Under the pieces are notes generated by a model. That model did no database searches, was not told the DNA's origin, and worked only from the letters and a program-made list of their open reading frames with translations. From the NCBI GenBank assembly GCA_032250585.1, contig JAVVFH010000188.1, positions 1-6,838 on the forward strand: a DNA stretch of 6,838 nt. The letters are read 5' to 3'. A program made the position numbers and the translations under genes. This DNA comes from JAVVFH01 sp032250585 (lineage in GTDB: Bacteria > Pseudomonadota > Gammaproteobacteria > Xanthomonadales > SZUA-36). Positions 1 through 6,834 of the stretch are shown piece by piece. The first letter of the stretch is position 1, and every line of letters begins with the position of its first letter.

Positions 1-3
1 CAT
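1..3 (-). CDS. start codon of a gene running off the left edge
   Basis: Read on the minus strand, the first three bases of the window are an ATG. It is preceded by a run of six A and then GGAG (13 down to 10), which is a near-ideal Shine-Dalgarno at ideal distance. The start lies 65 bp after the stop of the M20 peptidase gene and in the same direction, so the two may share a transcript. Only the initiator codon is inside the window, so the product is unknown. The call rests solely on the ribosome-binding context and could be chance. Confidence 0.45.
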
Positions 4-9
4 TTTTTT

Positions 10-14
10 CTCCG
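10..14 (-). promoter_or_regulatory. ribosome binding site CGGAG for the left-edge gene
   Basis: The minus strand reads CGGAG, then six A, then ATG. This is the best Shine-Dalgarno match in the window, clearly stronger than those of the peptidase or the kor genes. Confidence 0.45.
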
Positions 15-68
15 TGTGTTGTCGGATTGGCAGGAGCCGCTGCTGAATGCTACTCCCATGCGGTGCGG

Positions 69-1598
69 CTACAAATGCGTCAGCACGGCGGCATAGACTT
101 CGATTGCGTCCCAGAGGTTTTGCAGTCTGAGGTTCTCGTTGGCTCCGTGTTGGTTGTTGTCGTGATTGGCGATGGGCAGGATCACAACGGGCGCGCCGGT
201 CGCTTTGCCGATGATGTGGATCGGCAGGCTGCCGCCCATGGTCGGCAGCTGGATCAGCGCGTCGTCACCCATCTCGTTCAGGATGGCCGCGACGGACTGC
301 GCCATCGGCTGGTCGAGTGGCGCGCGGTAGGCCGGGTAGCCCGCTTCCGACCAGTCCAGTAGCGCGATGCGCTGACCTCCGGCGCGCTGCTCCATGTCCG
401 GTGGTTCATGAACGATGGTGTAGCCCTGCCGCGCGACGTGGCGCTCGATGACCTTGCGCAGATGGGCCAGCGACTGGTCCGGCACCAGCCGCAGGCCGAT
501 CGAAGCGGTGGCGAAGGTCGGAATGCTGTTGCTGGCCTGGTCCCCGACGTCACCGGAACGGATTCCGCGCAGGTTGAGAGCCGGTCGCATGATGGCCATT
601 TCGAGGCGCTCACTGGTTTCGGGTCGGCCGATGCCCAAAGCCTTCACCAGTTGCCCATCGACCGACGGTGCACGCTCAATGGCTTCGATCTCCAGCAGAG
701 AAGGCGGCACGACTTCGTCGTGATAGCCGTCGATCAGGATACGTCCTTGCGCATCGCGCATACTGCCGATCAATTCGGTCAGCATGGCGATCGGGTTGGG
801 TGCCCAGTTGCCGTAATGACCACTGTGCAGGGGGCGGTTGGGGCCGAAAACCGTCAATCCGAGGCCCCAGGCACCGCGCACGCCCTAGACCAGCTGAGAG
901 CGGCGGCTCTGGTGCATGGGGCCATCGCAAAACAGCCAAAGGTCGGCCTTCAGCAGTTCCCGGTGCTCATTCAGCGTCGCCGCCAGATGCGGTGAGCCGA
1001 TCTCCTCCTCGCCGTCGAGAAACAGCTTGATGTTGACCGACGGTTCCAGGCCGGCGGCCTGCAAAGCATCGAGCGCTGCGGTCAGTGCGATGATCGGGGC
1101 TTTGTCGTCGCCGGCCGAACGGGCAAAAATTCGTGATTCCGGATCGAAAGGTGCCTGCATGGGTACGGGTTCACCGCCGTATTCGACCAGGCCGCTGCGC
1201 ATGACGGGGGACCAGGGATCCGAAGCCCAGTCGTCCGCGCTCACCGGCTGACCGTCGTAGTGCGCGTAAATCAGGAGGGTTCGTTCAGCCTCCGGCAGGT
1301 GGCGTTCGGCGAAAACGGCCGGCGGACCGTCCACGGATTCCAGCAGGCGCACCTCGAAGCCATGCGGCTCCAGCAGGCCCTGGATATGACGCGCGTTGCG
1401 ACGGATGTTGACCGCGTCGGTTGCGACGTTCGGAATGCTCAGCAGGGCCGCAAAATCATCCACGATTTGCTGCTCGTGCGCCGCCCGCCAGTCGCGGACA
1501 CGCTCAGCGACCTCCGTGGGGTCCGCCTGGCACCAGGGCGCCAGAATCAACAAAAGACAACTGACGGCGTGGCGGTAACGGCTGCTGCGAAGCTTCAT
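69..1598 (-). pseudogene. exported M20-family metallopeptidase (dipeptidase type), interrupted by one in-frame amber stop
   Basis: The frame runs 509 codons from ATG 1598 to TAG 71-69, broken only by TAG at codon 238. M20 enzymes are di-zinc hydrolases that cleave dipeptides or other small amides. Residues 1-25 look like a Sec signal peptide: basic start, hydrophobic core VSCLLLILAP, likely cleavage after CQA. The mature enzyme would thus be periplasmic or secreted. The amber-split halves together hold the complete M20 active site: H113 and D115 in AHYDGQP, the bridging-type D164 in GDDK, E198 (general base) and E199 (metal) in GEEEIGS, D225 in FCDGP, and H484 in NNQHGANEN. The LHSGHYGNWAPNP segment just after the break and GGSLPIHII near the end are also typical. 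About 509 residues is a normal length for secreted members. There is no frameshift and no other stop. Called a pseudogene because, read with the standard code, neither half alone carries the full catalytic set. A recent nonsense mutation, a base-call error or tRNA suppression would all fit. The Shine-Dalgarno (GGATGAG, 8 nt upstream) is weak. Confidence 0.88.
885..887 (-). other. in-frame amber codon inside the M20 peptidase gene
   Basis: The minus strand reads CTG GTC TAG GGC GTG CGC. Upstream translation ends SRRSQLV and downstream translation resumes in the same frame as GVRGAWGLGLTV. As I recall the family, this spot reads like LVFGVRG, with an aromatic residue where the stop now stands. 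A TAC or TAT tyrosine codon would need one base change to become TAG, and a phenylalanine codon two. The only alternative start nearby is GTG at 881-879. It would give a 270-residue C-terminal piece lacking H113, D115, D164, E198, E199 and D225. Confidence 0.9.
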
Positions 1599-1783
1599 GG
1601 TGGGCGCTCATCCAGTGACCATGTGTCTAACATAGGCGCAGGCCTGGACTGCTGCAAGCGATCCTGAGCGAACGCTGCGTTAAAGAATCTGTCGAATGAT
1701 GATGCGATCAGGAATCAAAACAGTTATCCTTGCGCCAAATCCCGTCACCGCTCAACGGGTGCTGGACGGATGTCCACGGAAAA
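1599..1783. other. divergent intergenic region between the peptidase and the kor operon
   Basis: These 185 bp separate two divergent start codons and must carry promoters for both directions. Visible structure is modest. CATGGT at 1596-1601 is mirrored by ACCATG at 1618-1623, flanking the peptidase leader. A short palindrome AACG-CTG-CGTT lies at 1671-1681. I see no convincing -35/-10 pair for the kor operon; TTATCC at 1724-1729 is the nearest -10-like element but lacks a -35. A TTG at 1730 keeps the kor frame open for 18 further codons, but the family alignment favours the ATG at 1784. No small gene, riboswitch or attenuator is apparent. Confidence 0.6.
1629..1657 (-). promoter_or_regulatory. 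candidate sigma70-type promoter for the M20 peptidase gene
   Basis: On the minus strand there is a TTGCAG box (1657-1652), exactly 17 bp of spacer, then TATGTT (1634-1629), about 30 bp before the ATG at 1598. The boxes match the consensus at three and four of six positions, so the spacing is good and the sequence only fair. This is the most plausible promoter I can see in the divergent region, but it is not decisive. Confidence 0.3.
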
Positions 1784-3604
1784 ATGAAACGCACTGATAC
1801 GTCGAATCCGGATTATTTCCATAAGGTCGTGGACTGCCAGTGGGGTTGCCCTGCCCATACTGACGTTCCCGAGTATATTCGTCTGATTGCGCAAGGACGA
1901 TTCACCGACGCCTACATGGTCAACCGCGAGAGCAATGTCTTCCCCGGCATTCTCGGGCGCGTTTGTGATCGCCCCTGCGAACCGGCCTGCCGGCGCGGGC
2001 GCCTGGAAGAAAAGCCGGTCGCCATCTGTCGTCTGAAACGCGTGGCGGCGGATCACCGCGATGACATCACCGACCGCCTGCCGGTGGTTCCCGAGCGGAA
2101 GAACGGCAAGAAAATCGCGCTGGTCGGCGCCGGCTGCGCCTCGCTGACCGTGGCCAACGATCTGCTGCCGCTCGGCTACGAATGCACGATTTTCGAAGCT
2201 CAGGCTGTACCCGGCGGGTTGATGCGTTACAACATTCCCGCTTTCCGCCTGCCCCCGAAAGTCCTCGACGAGGAAATCGGCTACATCGTCGACATGGGCG
2301 CGCAGGTTCATTACAACCACCGTGTCGAGAGCATGCGGGCTTTGCTGGATGAAGGTTACGATGCGGTATTCGTGGGTACCGGCGCGCCGCGCGGCAAGGA
2401 ACTCGAGCTGCCCGGGCGTTACGAAACCGAAAACATCCACATCGGCATCGACTGGCTGGAATCGGTGGCCTTCGGCCACATCGACAAAATCGGCGAAAAG
2501 GTACTGATCATCGGCGTCGGCAACACCGCCATGGATTGCTGCCGCACCTCGCTGCGGCTCGGCGCGAACAGCGTCAAAGTCATGGCGCGCAAGCCACGGC
2601 AGTTTTTCAAGGCTTCCGATTGGGAGCTGGAGGATGCCGAGGAGGAGAATGTCGAGATCGTCGTCAACCACTCGCCCCGCGAATTCGTGGTCGAGGACGG
2701 GCGGCTTACGGGCATGCGGTTCGATGTGATCGAATACGACATCGAGAACGGGCGCATCACCGACCAGCGCACCACCGGCGAAGTGACGATTCCCTGCGAT
2801 GACGTGGTGCTGGCGATCGGTCAGGAAAACGCCTTTCCCTGGATCGAGCGCGACCTGGGCATCGAATTCAATGAATGGGAAGAGCCGGCAGTCGACGAAG
2901 TTACCTTCGAGTCCTCCCGCCCGGGCGTTTTCTTCGGCGGCGACTCCGCCTTCGGGCCCAAGAACATCATCTGGGCCGTTGAGCACGGTCACCAGGCTGC
3001 CATCTCCATCCACCGTCACTGCCAGGGCGAATCGCTGACTGAGCGCCTGCCCGATACGCTCAACATGGGCAGCCGCAAGATGGGTATGCACGAGTGGAGT
3101 TATTCGAACAATTTCGACCCCGCCGCGCGGCGCAAGATGATGCACGTGCCGCTGCAGCAGCGTTTCGAGGACCTGGGCCGCGAGGTCGAACTGGGCTTCG
3201 ACGCCGCGCAGACGGCTGCCGAGGTTGAGCGCTGCCTGAACTGCGACATCCAGACCGTTTTCACCGATTCGCTGTGTATCGAGTGCGATGCCTGCCTGGA
3301 TATCTGCCCCACCGAATGCCTCAGCATCGTACCCAACGGCGAGCGCGAAGATCTGGTGGAACGGCTGCGCGCGCCGGTGCTGGAACCGGACCAGCCGCTG
3401 TTCGTTTCCGACCAGCTGAAGCAGACCGGCCGGGTGATGGTGAAAGACGAAAACTTCTGCGTGCACTGCGGCCTGTGCGCCGAACGCTGCCCGACGGCGG
3501 CCTGGGACATGCAGAAATCCCTGTTGAATTTCCCCAAGGCCGCCGACTACGTGGGTGGCGAGAAGCCGGGACAGGCATCATGTCAGCAACGAAAAGCCGG
3601 ATAA
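1784..3604 (+). CDS. FAD-dependent NAD(P) oxidoreductase subunit (GltD-like) with ferredoxin domain, partner of KorAB
   Basis: The 606-residue cytoplasmic flavoprotein is built from modules. An N-terminal Fe-S domain of the GltD / dihydropyrimidine dehydrogenase type has C18 and C22 in DCQWGCPAH and C61, C65 and C69 in GRVCDRPCEPACRRG. An FAD Rossmann fold starts at GAGCAS (115-120). An NAD(P) Rossmann fold starts at GVGNTAMD (244-251). A second FAD contact is FFGGDSAFGPKN. A CLNC pair (C484, C487) leads into two [4Fe-4S] ferredoxin motifs, CIECDACLDIC (498-508) and CVHCGLCAERC (559-569). It most likely passes electrons between the Fe-S cluster of KorB and NAD(P)H, standing in for a separate ferredoxin. 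The equivalent subunit of the Azoarcus evansii 2-oxoglutarate:NADP+ oxidoreductase is, to my recollection, of this type. ATG 1784 is chosen over the in-frame TTG 1730 because the family begins shortly before the DYFHKVVDC segment. No good Shine-Dalgarno precedes it. The last 25 bp overlap korA, pointing to coupled translation. NADP versus NAD preference is not established. Confidence 0.9.
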   Translation: MKRTDTSNPDYFHKVVDCQWGCPAHTDVPEYIRLIAQGRFTDAYMVNRESNVFPGILGRVCDRPCEPACRRGRLEEKPVAICRLKRVAADHRDDITDRLPVVPERKNGKKIALVGAGCASLTVANDLLPLGYECTIFEAQAVPGGLMRYNIPAFRLPPKVLDEEIGYIVDMGAQVHYNHRVESMRALLDEGYDAVFVGTGAPRGKELELPGRYETENIHIGIDWLESVAFGHIDKIGEKVLIIGVGNTAMDCCRTSLRLGANSVKVMARKPRQFFKASDWELEDAEEENVEIVVNHSPREFVVEDGRLTGMRFDVIEYDIENGRITDQRTTGEVTIPCDDVVLAIGQENAFPWIERDLGIEFNEWEEPAVDEVTFESSRPGVFFGGDSAFGPKNIIWAVEHGHQAAISIHRHCQGESLTERLPDTLNMGSRKMGMHEWSYSNNFDPAARRKMMHVPLQQRFEDLGREVELGFDAAQTAAEVERCLNCDIQTVFTDSLCIECDACLDICPTECLSIVPNGEREDLVERLRAPVLEPDQPLFVSDQLKQTGRVMVKDENFCVHCGLCAERCPTAAWDMQKSLLNFPKAADYVGGEKPGQASCQQRKAG

Positions 3605-5397
3605 ACGACTTTGTACTGAAGATCGGTACCGTCAACGGCACCGGTTCGGCCAGCGCCAACGGGCTGTTGTTGAAGGCCCTGTTCCGGATGGGCATTCCGG
3701 TGACCGGCAAGAACCTCTTCCCATCGAACATCCAGGGCCTGCCGACCTGGTATGAAATCCGCGCCAGTCACGCCGGCTACATGTCGCGTTCCCGTCACAT
3801 CGACGTGATGGTGGCGATGAACGCGCAGACCTATCAACAGGATCTCAGGGAAGTCAGCCCCGGCGGCTTTTTGATCTACGATTCGACCTGGCCGCGGGAC
3901 AAGGACCTGCAGCGCCACGACATCACGGTGCTCGGCGTGCCGCTGTCAAAGATGTGCAACGAGAATTTCGACGTCGCCCGCGTGCGCATCCTGATGAAAA
4001 ACGTCGCCTACGTCGGTGTGCTGGCCGCGCTGTTGGATATCGATCTTGAGATCATCCGCAATTTGCTGCAGGAGACTTTTGCCAGCAAACCGAAACTGGT
4101 CGACAGCAACCTGAAGGCCATCATGCTGGGCTACGACTACACCGCGGAGCACTTCTCCTGCCCACTGCCGGTGCAGGCGCAAACCATGGGCGACAACAGC
4201 GGCAAGATACTGATCGACGGCAACTCGGCCCTCGGGCTGGGCTGCGTGTACGCCGGCGCCACGGTCGGTGCCTGGTACCCGATCACACCGTCTACTTCCG
4301 CGATGGACGCCTTCAAGGGCTATTGCGAGATGTTCCGCACCGACAAGGAAACCGGCGAAAGGCGGTTCTGTATCATCCAGGCGGAAGACGAATTGGCGGC
4401 CGCCGGCATGGTGCTCGGCGCCAACTGGGCCGGTGCGCGGGCTTTCACGCCGACTTCCGGCCCGGGCATCTCGCTGATGAGCGAGTTCATCGGTTTTGCC
4501 TATTACGCGGAGATTCCCTCGGTGTTCGTCGACGTGCAGCGCGTCGGCCCCTCCACCGGCATGCCGACCCGCACCCAGCAATGCGACCTGATGCTGTGCG
4601 CCTACGCCTCGCACGGCGACACCCGTCACCCCATCCTGCTACCGGCCAACCCGGCCGAGTGCTTCGAGATGGCGGTCACGGTCTTCGACCTGGCCGACCG
4701 GCTGCAGACTCCGGTTTTCCTGTTGTCGGATCTCGACATCGGCATGAACGACTGGATGGTTCCGGAACTCGACTGGGACGACAGCTATCGGCCCGACCGC
4801 GGCAAAGTGCTGGGTTCTAAAGACCTCGACGCCATGGAGCGTTTTGTGCGCTATACGGACATCGACGGCGACGGCATTCCCTACCGCACGTTACCGGGCG
4901 AAGATTCCCGCGGCGCCTATTTCGTGCGCGGTTCCGGTCACAACCGCAAGGGCGGCTACACCGAAGACTCGGAGGAGTACCAGGACGTGCTGGACCGCCT
5001 GCTGGTCAAGTGGGAGACTGCCAGGGGGTTGGTGCCGTCCGCGCGCCTGAGTGTCGCGCAGCGCAAGACCCGGCTCGGCATCATTGCCTTCGGCAGTTCG
5101 GACGGCGCCGTGATCGAGGCGCGTGACCAACTGGCGGAAGAGGGCATCCATCTCGATTACCTGCGCCTGCGGGCGTTTCCCTTCGGGCCGGAAGTCACGG
5201 GCTTTCTTCACGAGCACGATGCGGTATTTGTGGTGGAACAGAACCGCGACGCCCAGATGAAATCCCTGCTGACCCTGGAAATCCCCGGCGTTGCCGAACG
5301 TCTGGTTTCCATCCTGCACTACAACGGCATGCCGATTCCGGGTGAGTGCGTGGTGCACGGTGTCAGCGTCCACCTGAAGTCAGAGGCCGCCGCATGA
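3580..5397 (+). CDS. korA: 2-oxoacid:acceptor oxidoreductase, fused gamma-alpha subunit (2-oxoglutarate type)
   Basis: The 605-residue protein holds two modules. Residues about 10-195 form the gamma (CoA-binding side) domain, beginning VNGTGSASANG (18-28) and continuing with FPSNIQGLPTWYEIR. Residues about 210-480 form the alpha pyrimidine-type thiamine-diphosphate domain, with YPITPST (233-239), TSGPGISLMSE (292-302) and GPSTGMPTRTQQ (323-334). A C-terminal Rossmann-like domain (from about 495) includes IIAFGSSDGAV and VVEQNRD. The YPITP motif is characteristic of the superfamily and is implicated in cofactor and CoA handling. With KorB the protein should carry out CoA-dependent oxidative decarboxylation of a 2-oxoacid, or the reverse carboxylation. 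2-Oxoglutarate is the most likely substrate from the fused layout and overall resemblance to KorA, but pyruvate or another 2-oxoacid is not excluded. The frame is open well upstream of 3580. This ATG is chosen because the fold begins there, a modest ACAGG (3571-3575) sits 4 nt before it, and upstream codons only shadow the previous gene. It overlaps the flavoprotein gene by 25 bp and korB by 4 bp. Confidence 0.9.
   Translation: MSATKSRINDFVLKIGTVNGTGSASANGLLLKALFRMGIPVTGKNLFPSNIQGLPTWYEIRASHAGYMSRSRHIDVMVAMNAQTYQQDLREVSPGGFLIYDSTWPRDKDLQRHDITVLGVPLSKMCNENFDVARVRILMKNVAYVGVLAALLDIDLEIIRNLLQETFASKPKLVDSNLKAIMLGYDYTAEHFSCPLPVQAQTMGDNSGKILIDGNSALGLGCVYAGATVGAWYPITPSTSAMDAFKGYCEMFRTDKETGERRFCIIQAEDELAAAGMVLGANWAGARAFTPTSGPGISLMSEFIGFAYYAEIPSVFVDVQRVGPSTGMPTRTQQCDLMLCAYASHGDTRHPILLPANPAECFEMAVTVFDLADRLQTPVFLLSDLDIGMNDWMVPELDWDDSYRPDRGKVLGSKDLDAMERFVRYTDIDGDGIPYRTLPGEDSRGAYFVRGSGHNRKGGYTEDSEEYQDVLDRLLVKWETARGLVPSARLSVAQRKTRLGIIAFGSSDGAVIEARDQLAEEGIHLDYLRLRAFPFGPEVTGFLHEHDAVFVVEQNRDAQMKSLLTLEIPGVAERLVSILHYNGMPIPGECVVHGVSVHLKSEAAA
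5382..5386 (+). promoter_or_regulatory. ribosome binding site AGAGG inside the end of korA, for korB
   Basis: AGAGG lies 7 nt before the ATG at 5394, which itself overlaps the korA stop as ATGA. It supports ATG 5394 over the upstream in-frame start at 5346, which has no comparable context and lies inside conserved korA sequence. Confidence 0.6.
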
Positions 5398-6449
5398 CCT
5401 ACATCGCCAAGCCGGATATTCCCCTGCCAGGACAGCGGCAGAACGACCTGGGCCTTTTCCGGCGTGATTATGAGGGTGCCATGTCGACGCTCTGTGCCGG
5501 TTGCGGACACGACTCCATCACCGCTGCGTTGATTCAGGCGCTGTGGGAAATGTCTGTCGCGCCGCAGCAGCTGGTGAAGATATCCGGTATCGGCTGCTCG
5601 TCGAAGACGCCGGCCTATTTCGTTCACGGTGCGCACGGTTTCAATTCAGTGCACGGGCGCATGCCCTCGGTGGCGACCGGCACGGTCGCGGCCAACCGCG
5701 ATCTGATCTGCATCGGCATTTCCGGCGACGGCGACTCACTGTCCATTGGTTTCGGCCAGTTCGGACACGTCATCCGGCGCAACCTGAACATGTTGTACAT
5801 GATCGAGAACAACGGCGTGTACGGACTGACCAAGGGGCAGTTTTCCGCCTCCGCGGACCCGGGCAGCAAGGCCAAGAAGGGCGAAGTCAACACCATGCAG
5901 AACATCAACCCGGTGGCAACGGCGATTTCCATGGGTGCGAGTTTCGTGGCACGCGCTTTTTCCGGCGATCGGAAGCAATTGGTGTCACTGATCAAGGCAG
6001 CCATCGCCCATCCGGGCTGCGCGGTGCTCGACGTAATCTCGCCTTGCGTGACCTTCAACGACCACGAGGGCTCTACCAAGAGCTATACCTACATTCGCGA
6101 GCACCTGCACGCGGCGATGGACGCAGACCTGGTCATGCCGAAGGCGGCTATCACGGCCGACTACGAAGTCGGCGAGACGCTGCCGGTCAAGTTGCACGAC
6201 GGTTCCACGATCATCCTCAAAAAGATGGACAACGAATACGATCCGACCTCGCGCAGCGCCGCACTTGCTTACCTTGAGAAGCAGCGGGTGAAGGGGTTGG
6301 TCGTCACCGGCCTGCTGTTTCTAGATGGGCGTTTACCGGAGATGCACGCCATCTCGCGGACTGCGAAAAAGCCGCTCAAGGATCTGCCTTTCGAAGAGCT
6401 CAACCCCGGCCGTGCCGCGCTGGTCGAGCTGCAGCAGCGCCTCAAGTAA
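5394..6449 (+). CDS. korB: 2-oxoacid:acceptor oxidoreductase beta subunit (thiamine diphosphate and [4Fe-4S])
   Basis: The 351-residue protein is the catalytic beta subunit. It binds the diphosphate of thiamine diphosphate and Mg through GDGDSLSIG (111-119) and NNGVYGLTKGQ (139-149). The four cysteines expected to hold the single [4Fe-4S] cluster of this family are all present: C34 and C37 in CAGCGH, C68 in GIGCSS and C218 in SPC. HGRMPSVATG (87-96) is also typical. Its length is within the usual range, somewhat longer than the shortest archaeal subunits because of a C-terminal tail (about 230-351) of the KorB kind. Electrons from the decarboxylated intermediate would leave through this cluster to the FAD/Fe-S subunit encoded first in the operon. 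No separate ferredoxin or delta-subunit gene is present. The ATGA overlap with korA implies translational coupling and matched subunit amounts. It ends in TAA and is the last operon gene, followed by an opposing frame. Confidence 0.92.
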   Translation: MTYIAKPDIPLPGQRQNDLGLFRRDYEGAMSTLCAGCGHDSITAALIQALWEMSVAPQQLVKISGIGCSSKTPAYFVHGAHGFNSVHGRMPSVATGTVAANRDLICIGISGDGDSLSIGFGQFGHVIRRNLNMLYMIENNGVYGLTKGQFSASADPGSKAKKGEVNTMQNINPVATAISMGASFVARAFSGDRKQLVSLIKAAIAHPGCAVLDVISPCVTFNDHEGSTKSYTYIREHLHAAMDADLVMPKAAITADYEVGETLPVKLHDGSTIILKKMDNEYDPTSRSAALAYLEKQRVKGLVVTGLLFLDGRLPEMHAISRTAKKPLKDLPFEELNPGRAALVELQQRLK

Positions 6450-6525
6450 CCACAGCTGCGCAAGAAAGGCCCTCCGGACCGGCGGTGTTCCAGAAGACTG
6501 TCGGCGCCACCGAGGGGCAGCCCTT
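6450..6525. other. convergent gap between korB and the right-edge frame
   Basis: These 76 bp lie between two opposing stop codons. Apart from the weak hairpin near the right end, there is only a GC-rich imperfect repeat, CCTCCGGACCGGCGG, whose possible loop is too short for a good hairpin. No gene is visible. Confidence 0.5.
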
Positions 6526-6527
6526 TT
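6512..6527 (+). terminator. weak candidate terminator after the kor operon
   Basis: GAGGG (6512-6516) and CCCTT (6521-6525) can pair around a GCAG loop, with one G-T pair at the base. A four-T run (6524-6527) partly overlaps the stem. It lies about 60 bp after the korB stop, where a terminator is expected, but the stem is short and the T-run brief, so termination would be inefficient. It overlaps the stop codon of the opposing frame. Confidence 0.25.
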
Positions 6528-6834
6528 ACAACTGCCGCAATTGATAACCCTCTATATCCAGGCGTCTGCTCTTCAATAGCCTCTGAAACTCGTCCAATTT
6601 TGGGTGAGGATCCGTAAAGTCGAAGAGGTTGTGGCTGAGTATTTGTCGATCAAAAGGGCTTTGCTTAGCTGCGAGAGGGGATTCAGCATCCAGGTACAGA
6701 GATTTCATAAGTAAAGGTTGGGGTTCAAATGGGCCGATGTAATCGAAGTAGTCGATGCGCCGGTTCCATAAGTTGACTTTAATCCGCTCCATCAACAGTG
6801 GGATTGGTTTGCCCTCAAAGTCATCATAGGACAT
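6526..6834 (-). CDS. uncharacterised protein, probably the C-terminal part of a longer gene
   Basis: The frame has 102 codons from ATG 6834 to TAA 6528-6526. It stays open to the window end (the codon before the ATG is TAC), so the true start may lie outside. I do not recognise the family. The protein is rich in aromatic and charged residues (NLWNRRIDYFDYIGPFEPQP, then FDFTDPHPK), has no signal peptide, no membrane segment and no metal-binding cluster, and looks like a soluble folded domain end. Its G+C is about 46%, against about 62% in the kor genes, with many A/T-ending codons. This suggests a different origin, such as an acquired gene. The even amino-acid mix and the lack of any competing frame favour a real gene over a chance frame, but the evidence is moderate. 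Confidence 0.55.
   Translation of the reverse strand: MSYDDFEGKPIPLLMERIKVNLWNRRIDYFDYIGPFEPQPLLMKSLYLDAESPLAAKQSPFDRQILSHNLFDFTDPHPKLDEFQRLLKSRRLDIEGYQLRQL

Noticed and set aside
69..881. The C-terminal half of the peptidase as an independent 270-residue protein from GTG 881
   Set aside because: It would lack most metal ligands and the catalytic glutamate, has no signal peptide, and continues the upstream protein in the same frame without a gap.
1730..1783. Upstream TTG start extending the flavoprotein by 18 residues
   Set aside because: The extra residues are not typical of the family and the TTG has no Shine-Dalgarno. ATG 1784 gives the expected N-terminus.
1745..3466. A 573-codon open frame on the minus strand, antisense to the flavoprotein gene
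   Set aside because: Its translation has no recognisable motifs and is exactly opposite a strongly conserved gene. Long antisense frames are expected in GC-rich codon-biased genes.
3946..4629. A 227-codon minus-strand frame opposite korA, with shorter plus-strand frames such as 4323-4820
   Set aside because: They lie wholly within well-conserved korA sequence, have low-complexity His/Arg/Ala/Gly-rich translations, and show no ribosome-binding context.
4858..4875. DIDGDG (427-432) in KorA, resembling a calcium-binding loop
   Set aside because: As I recall, this segment is common in KorA-type proteins. A lone six-residue match without an EF-hand or dockerin frame around it does not support a calcium site.
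6470..6486. GC-rich imperfect inverted repeat CCTCCGGACCGGCGG as an operon terminator
   Set aside because: Full pairing leaves a one-base loop, and the realistic stem is two pairs. No T-run follows.
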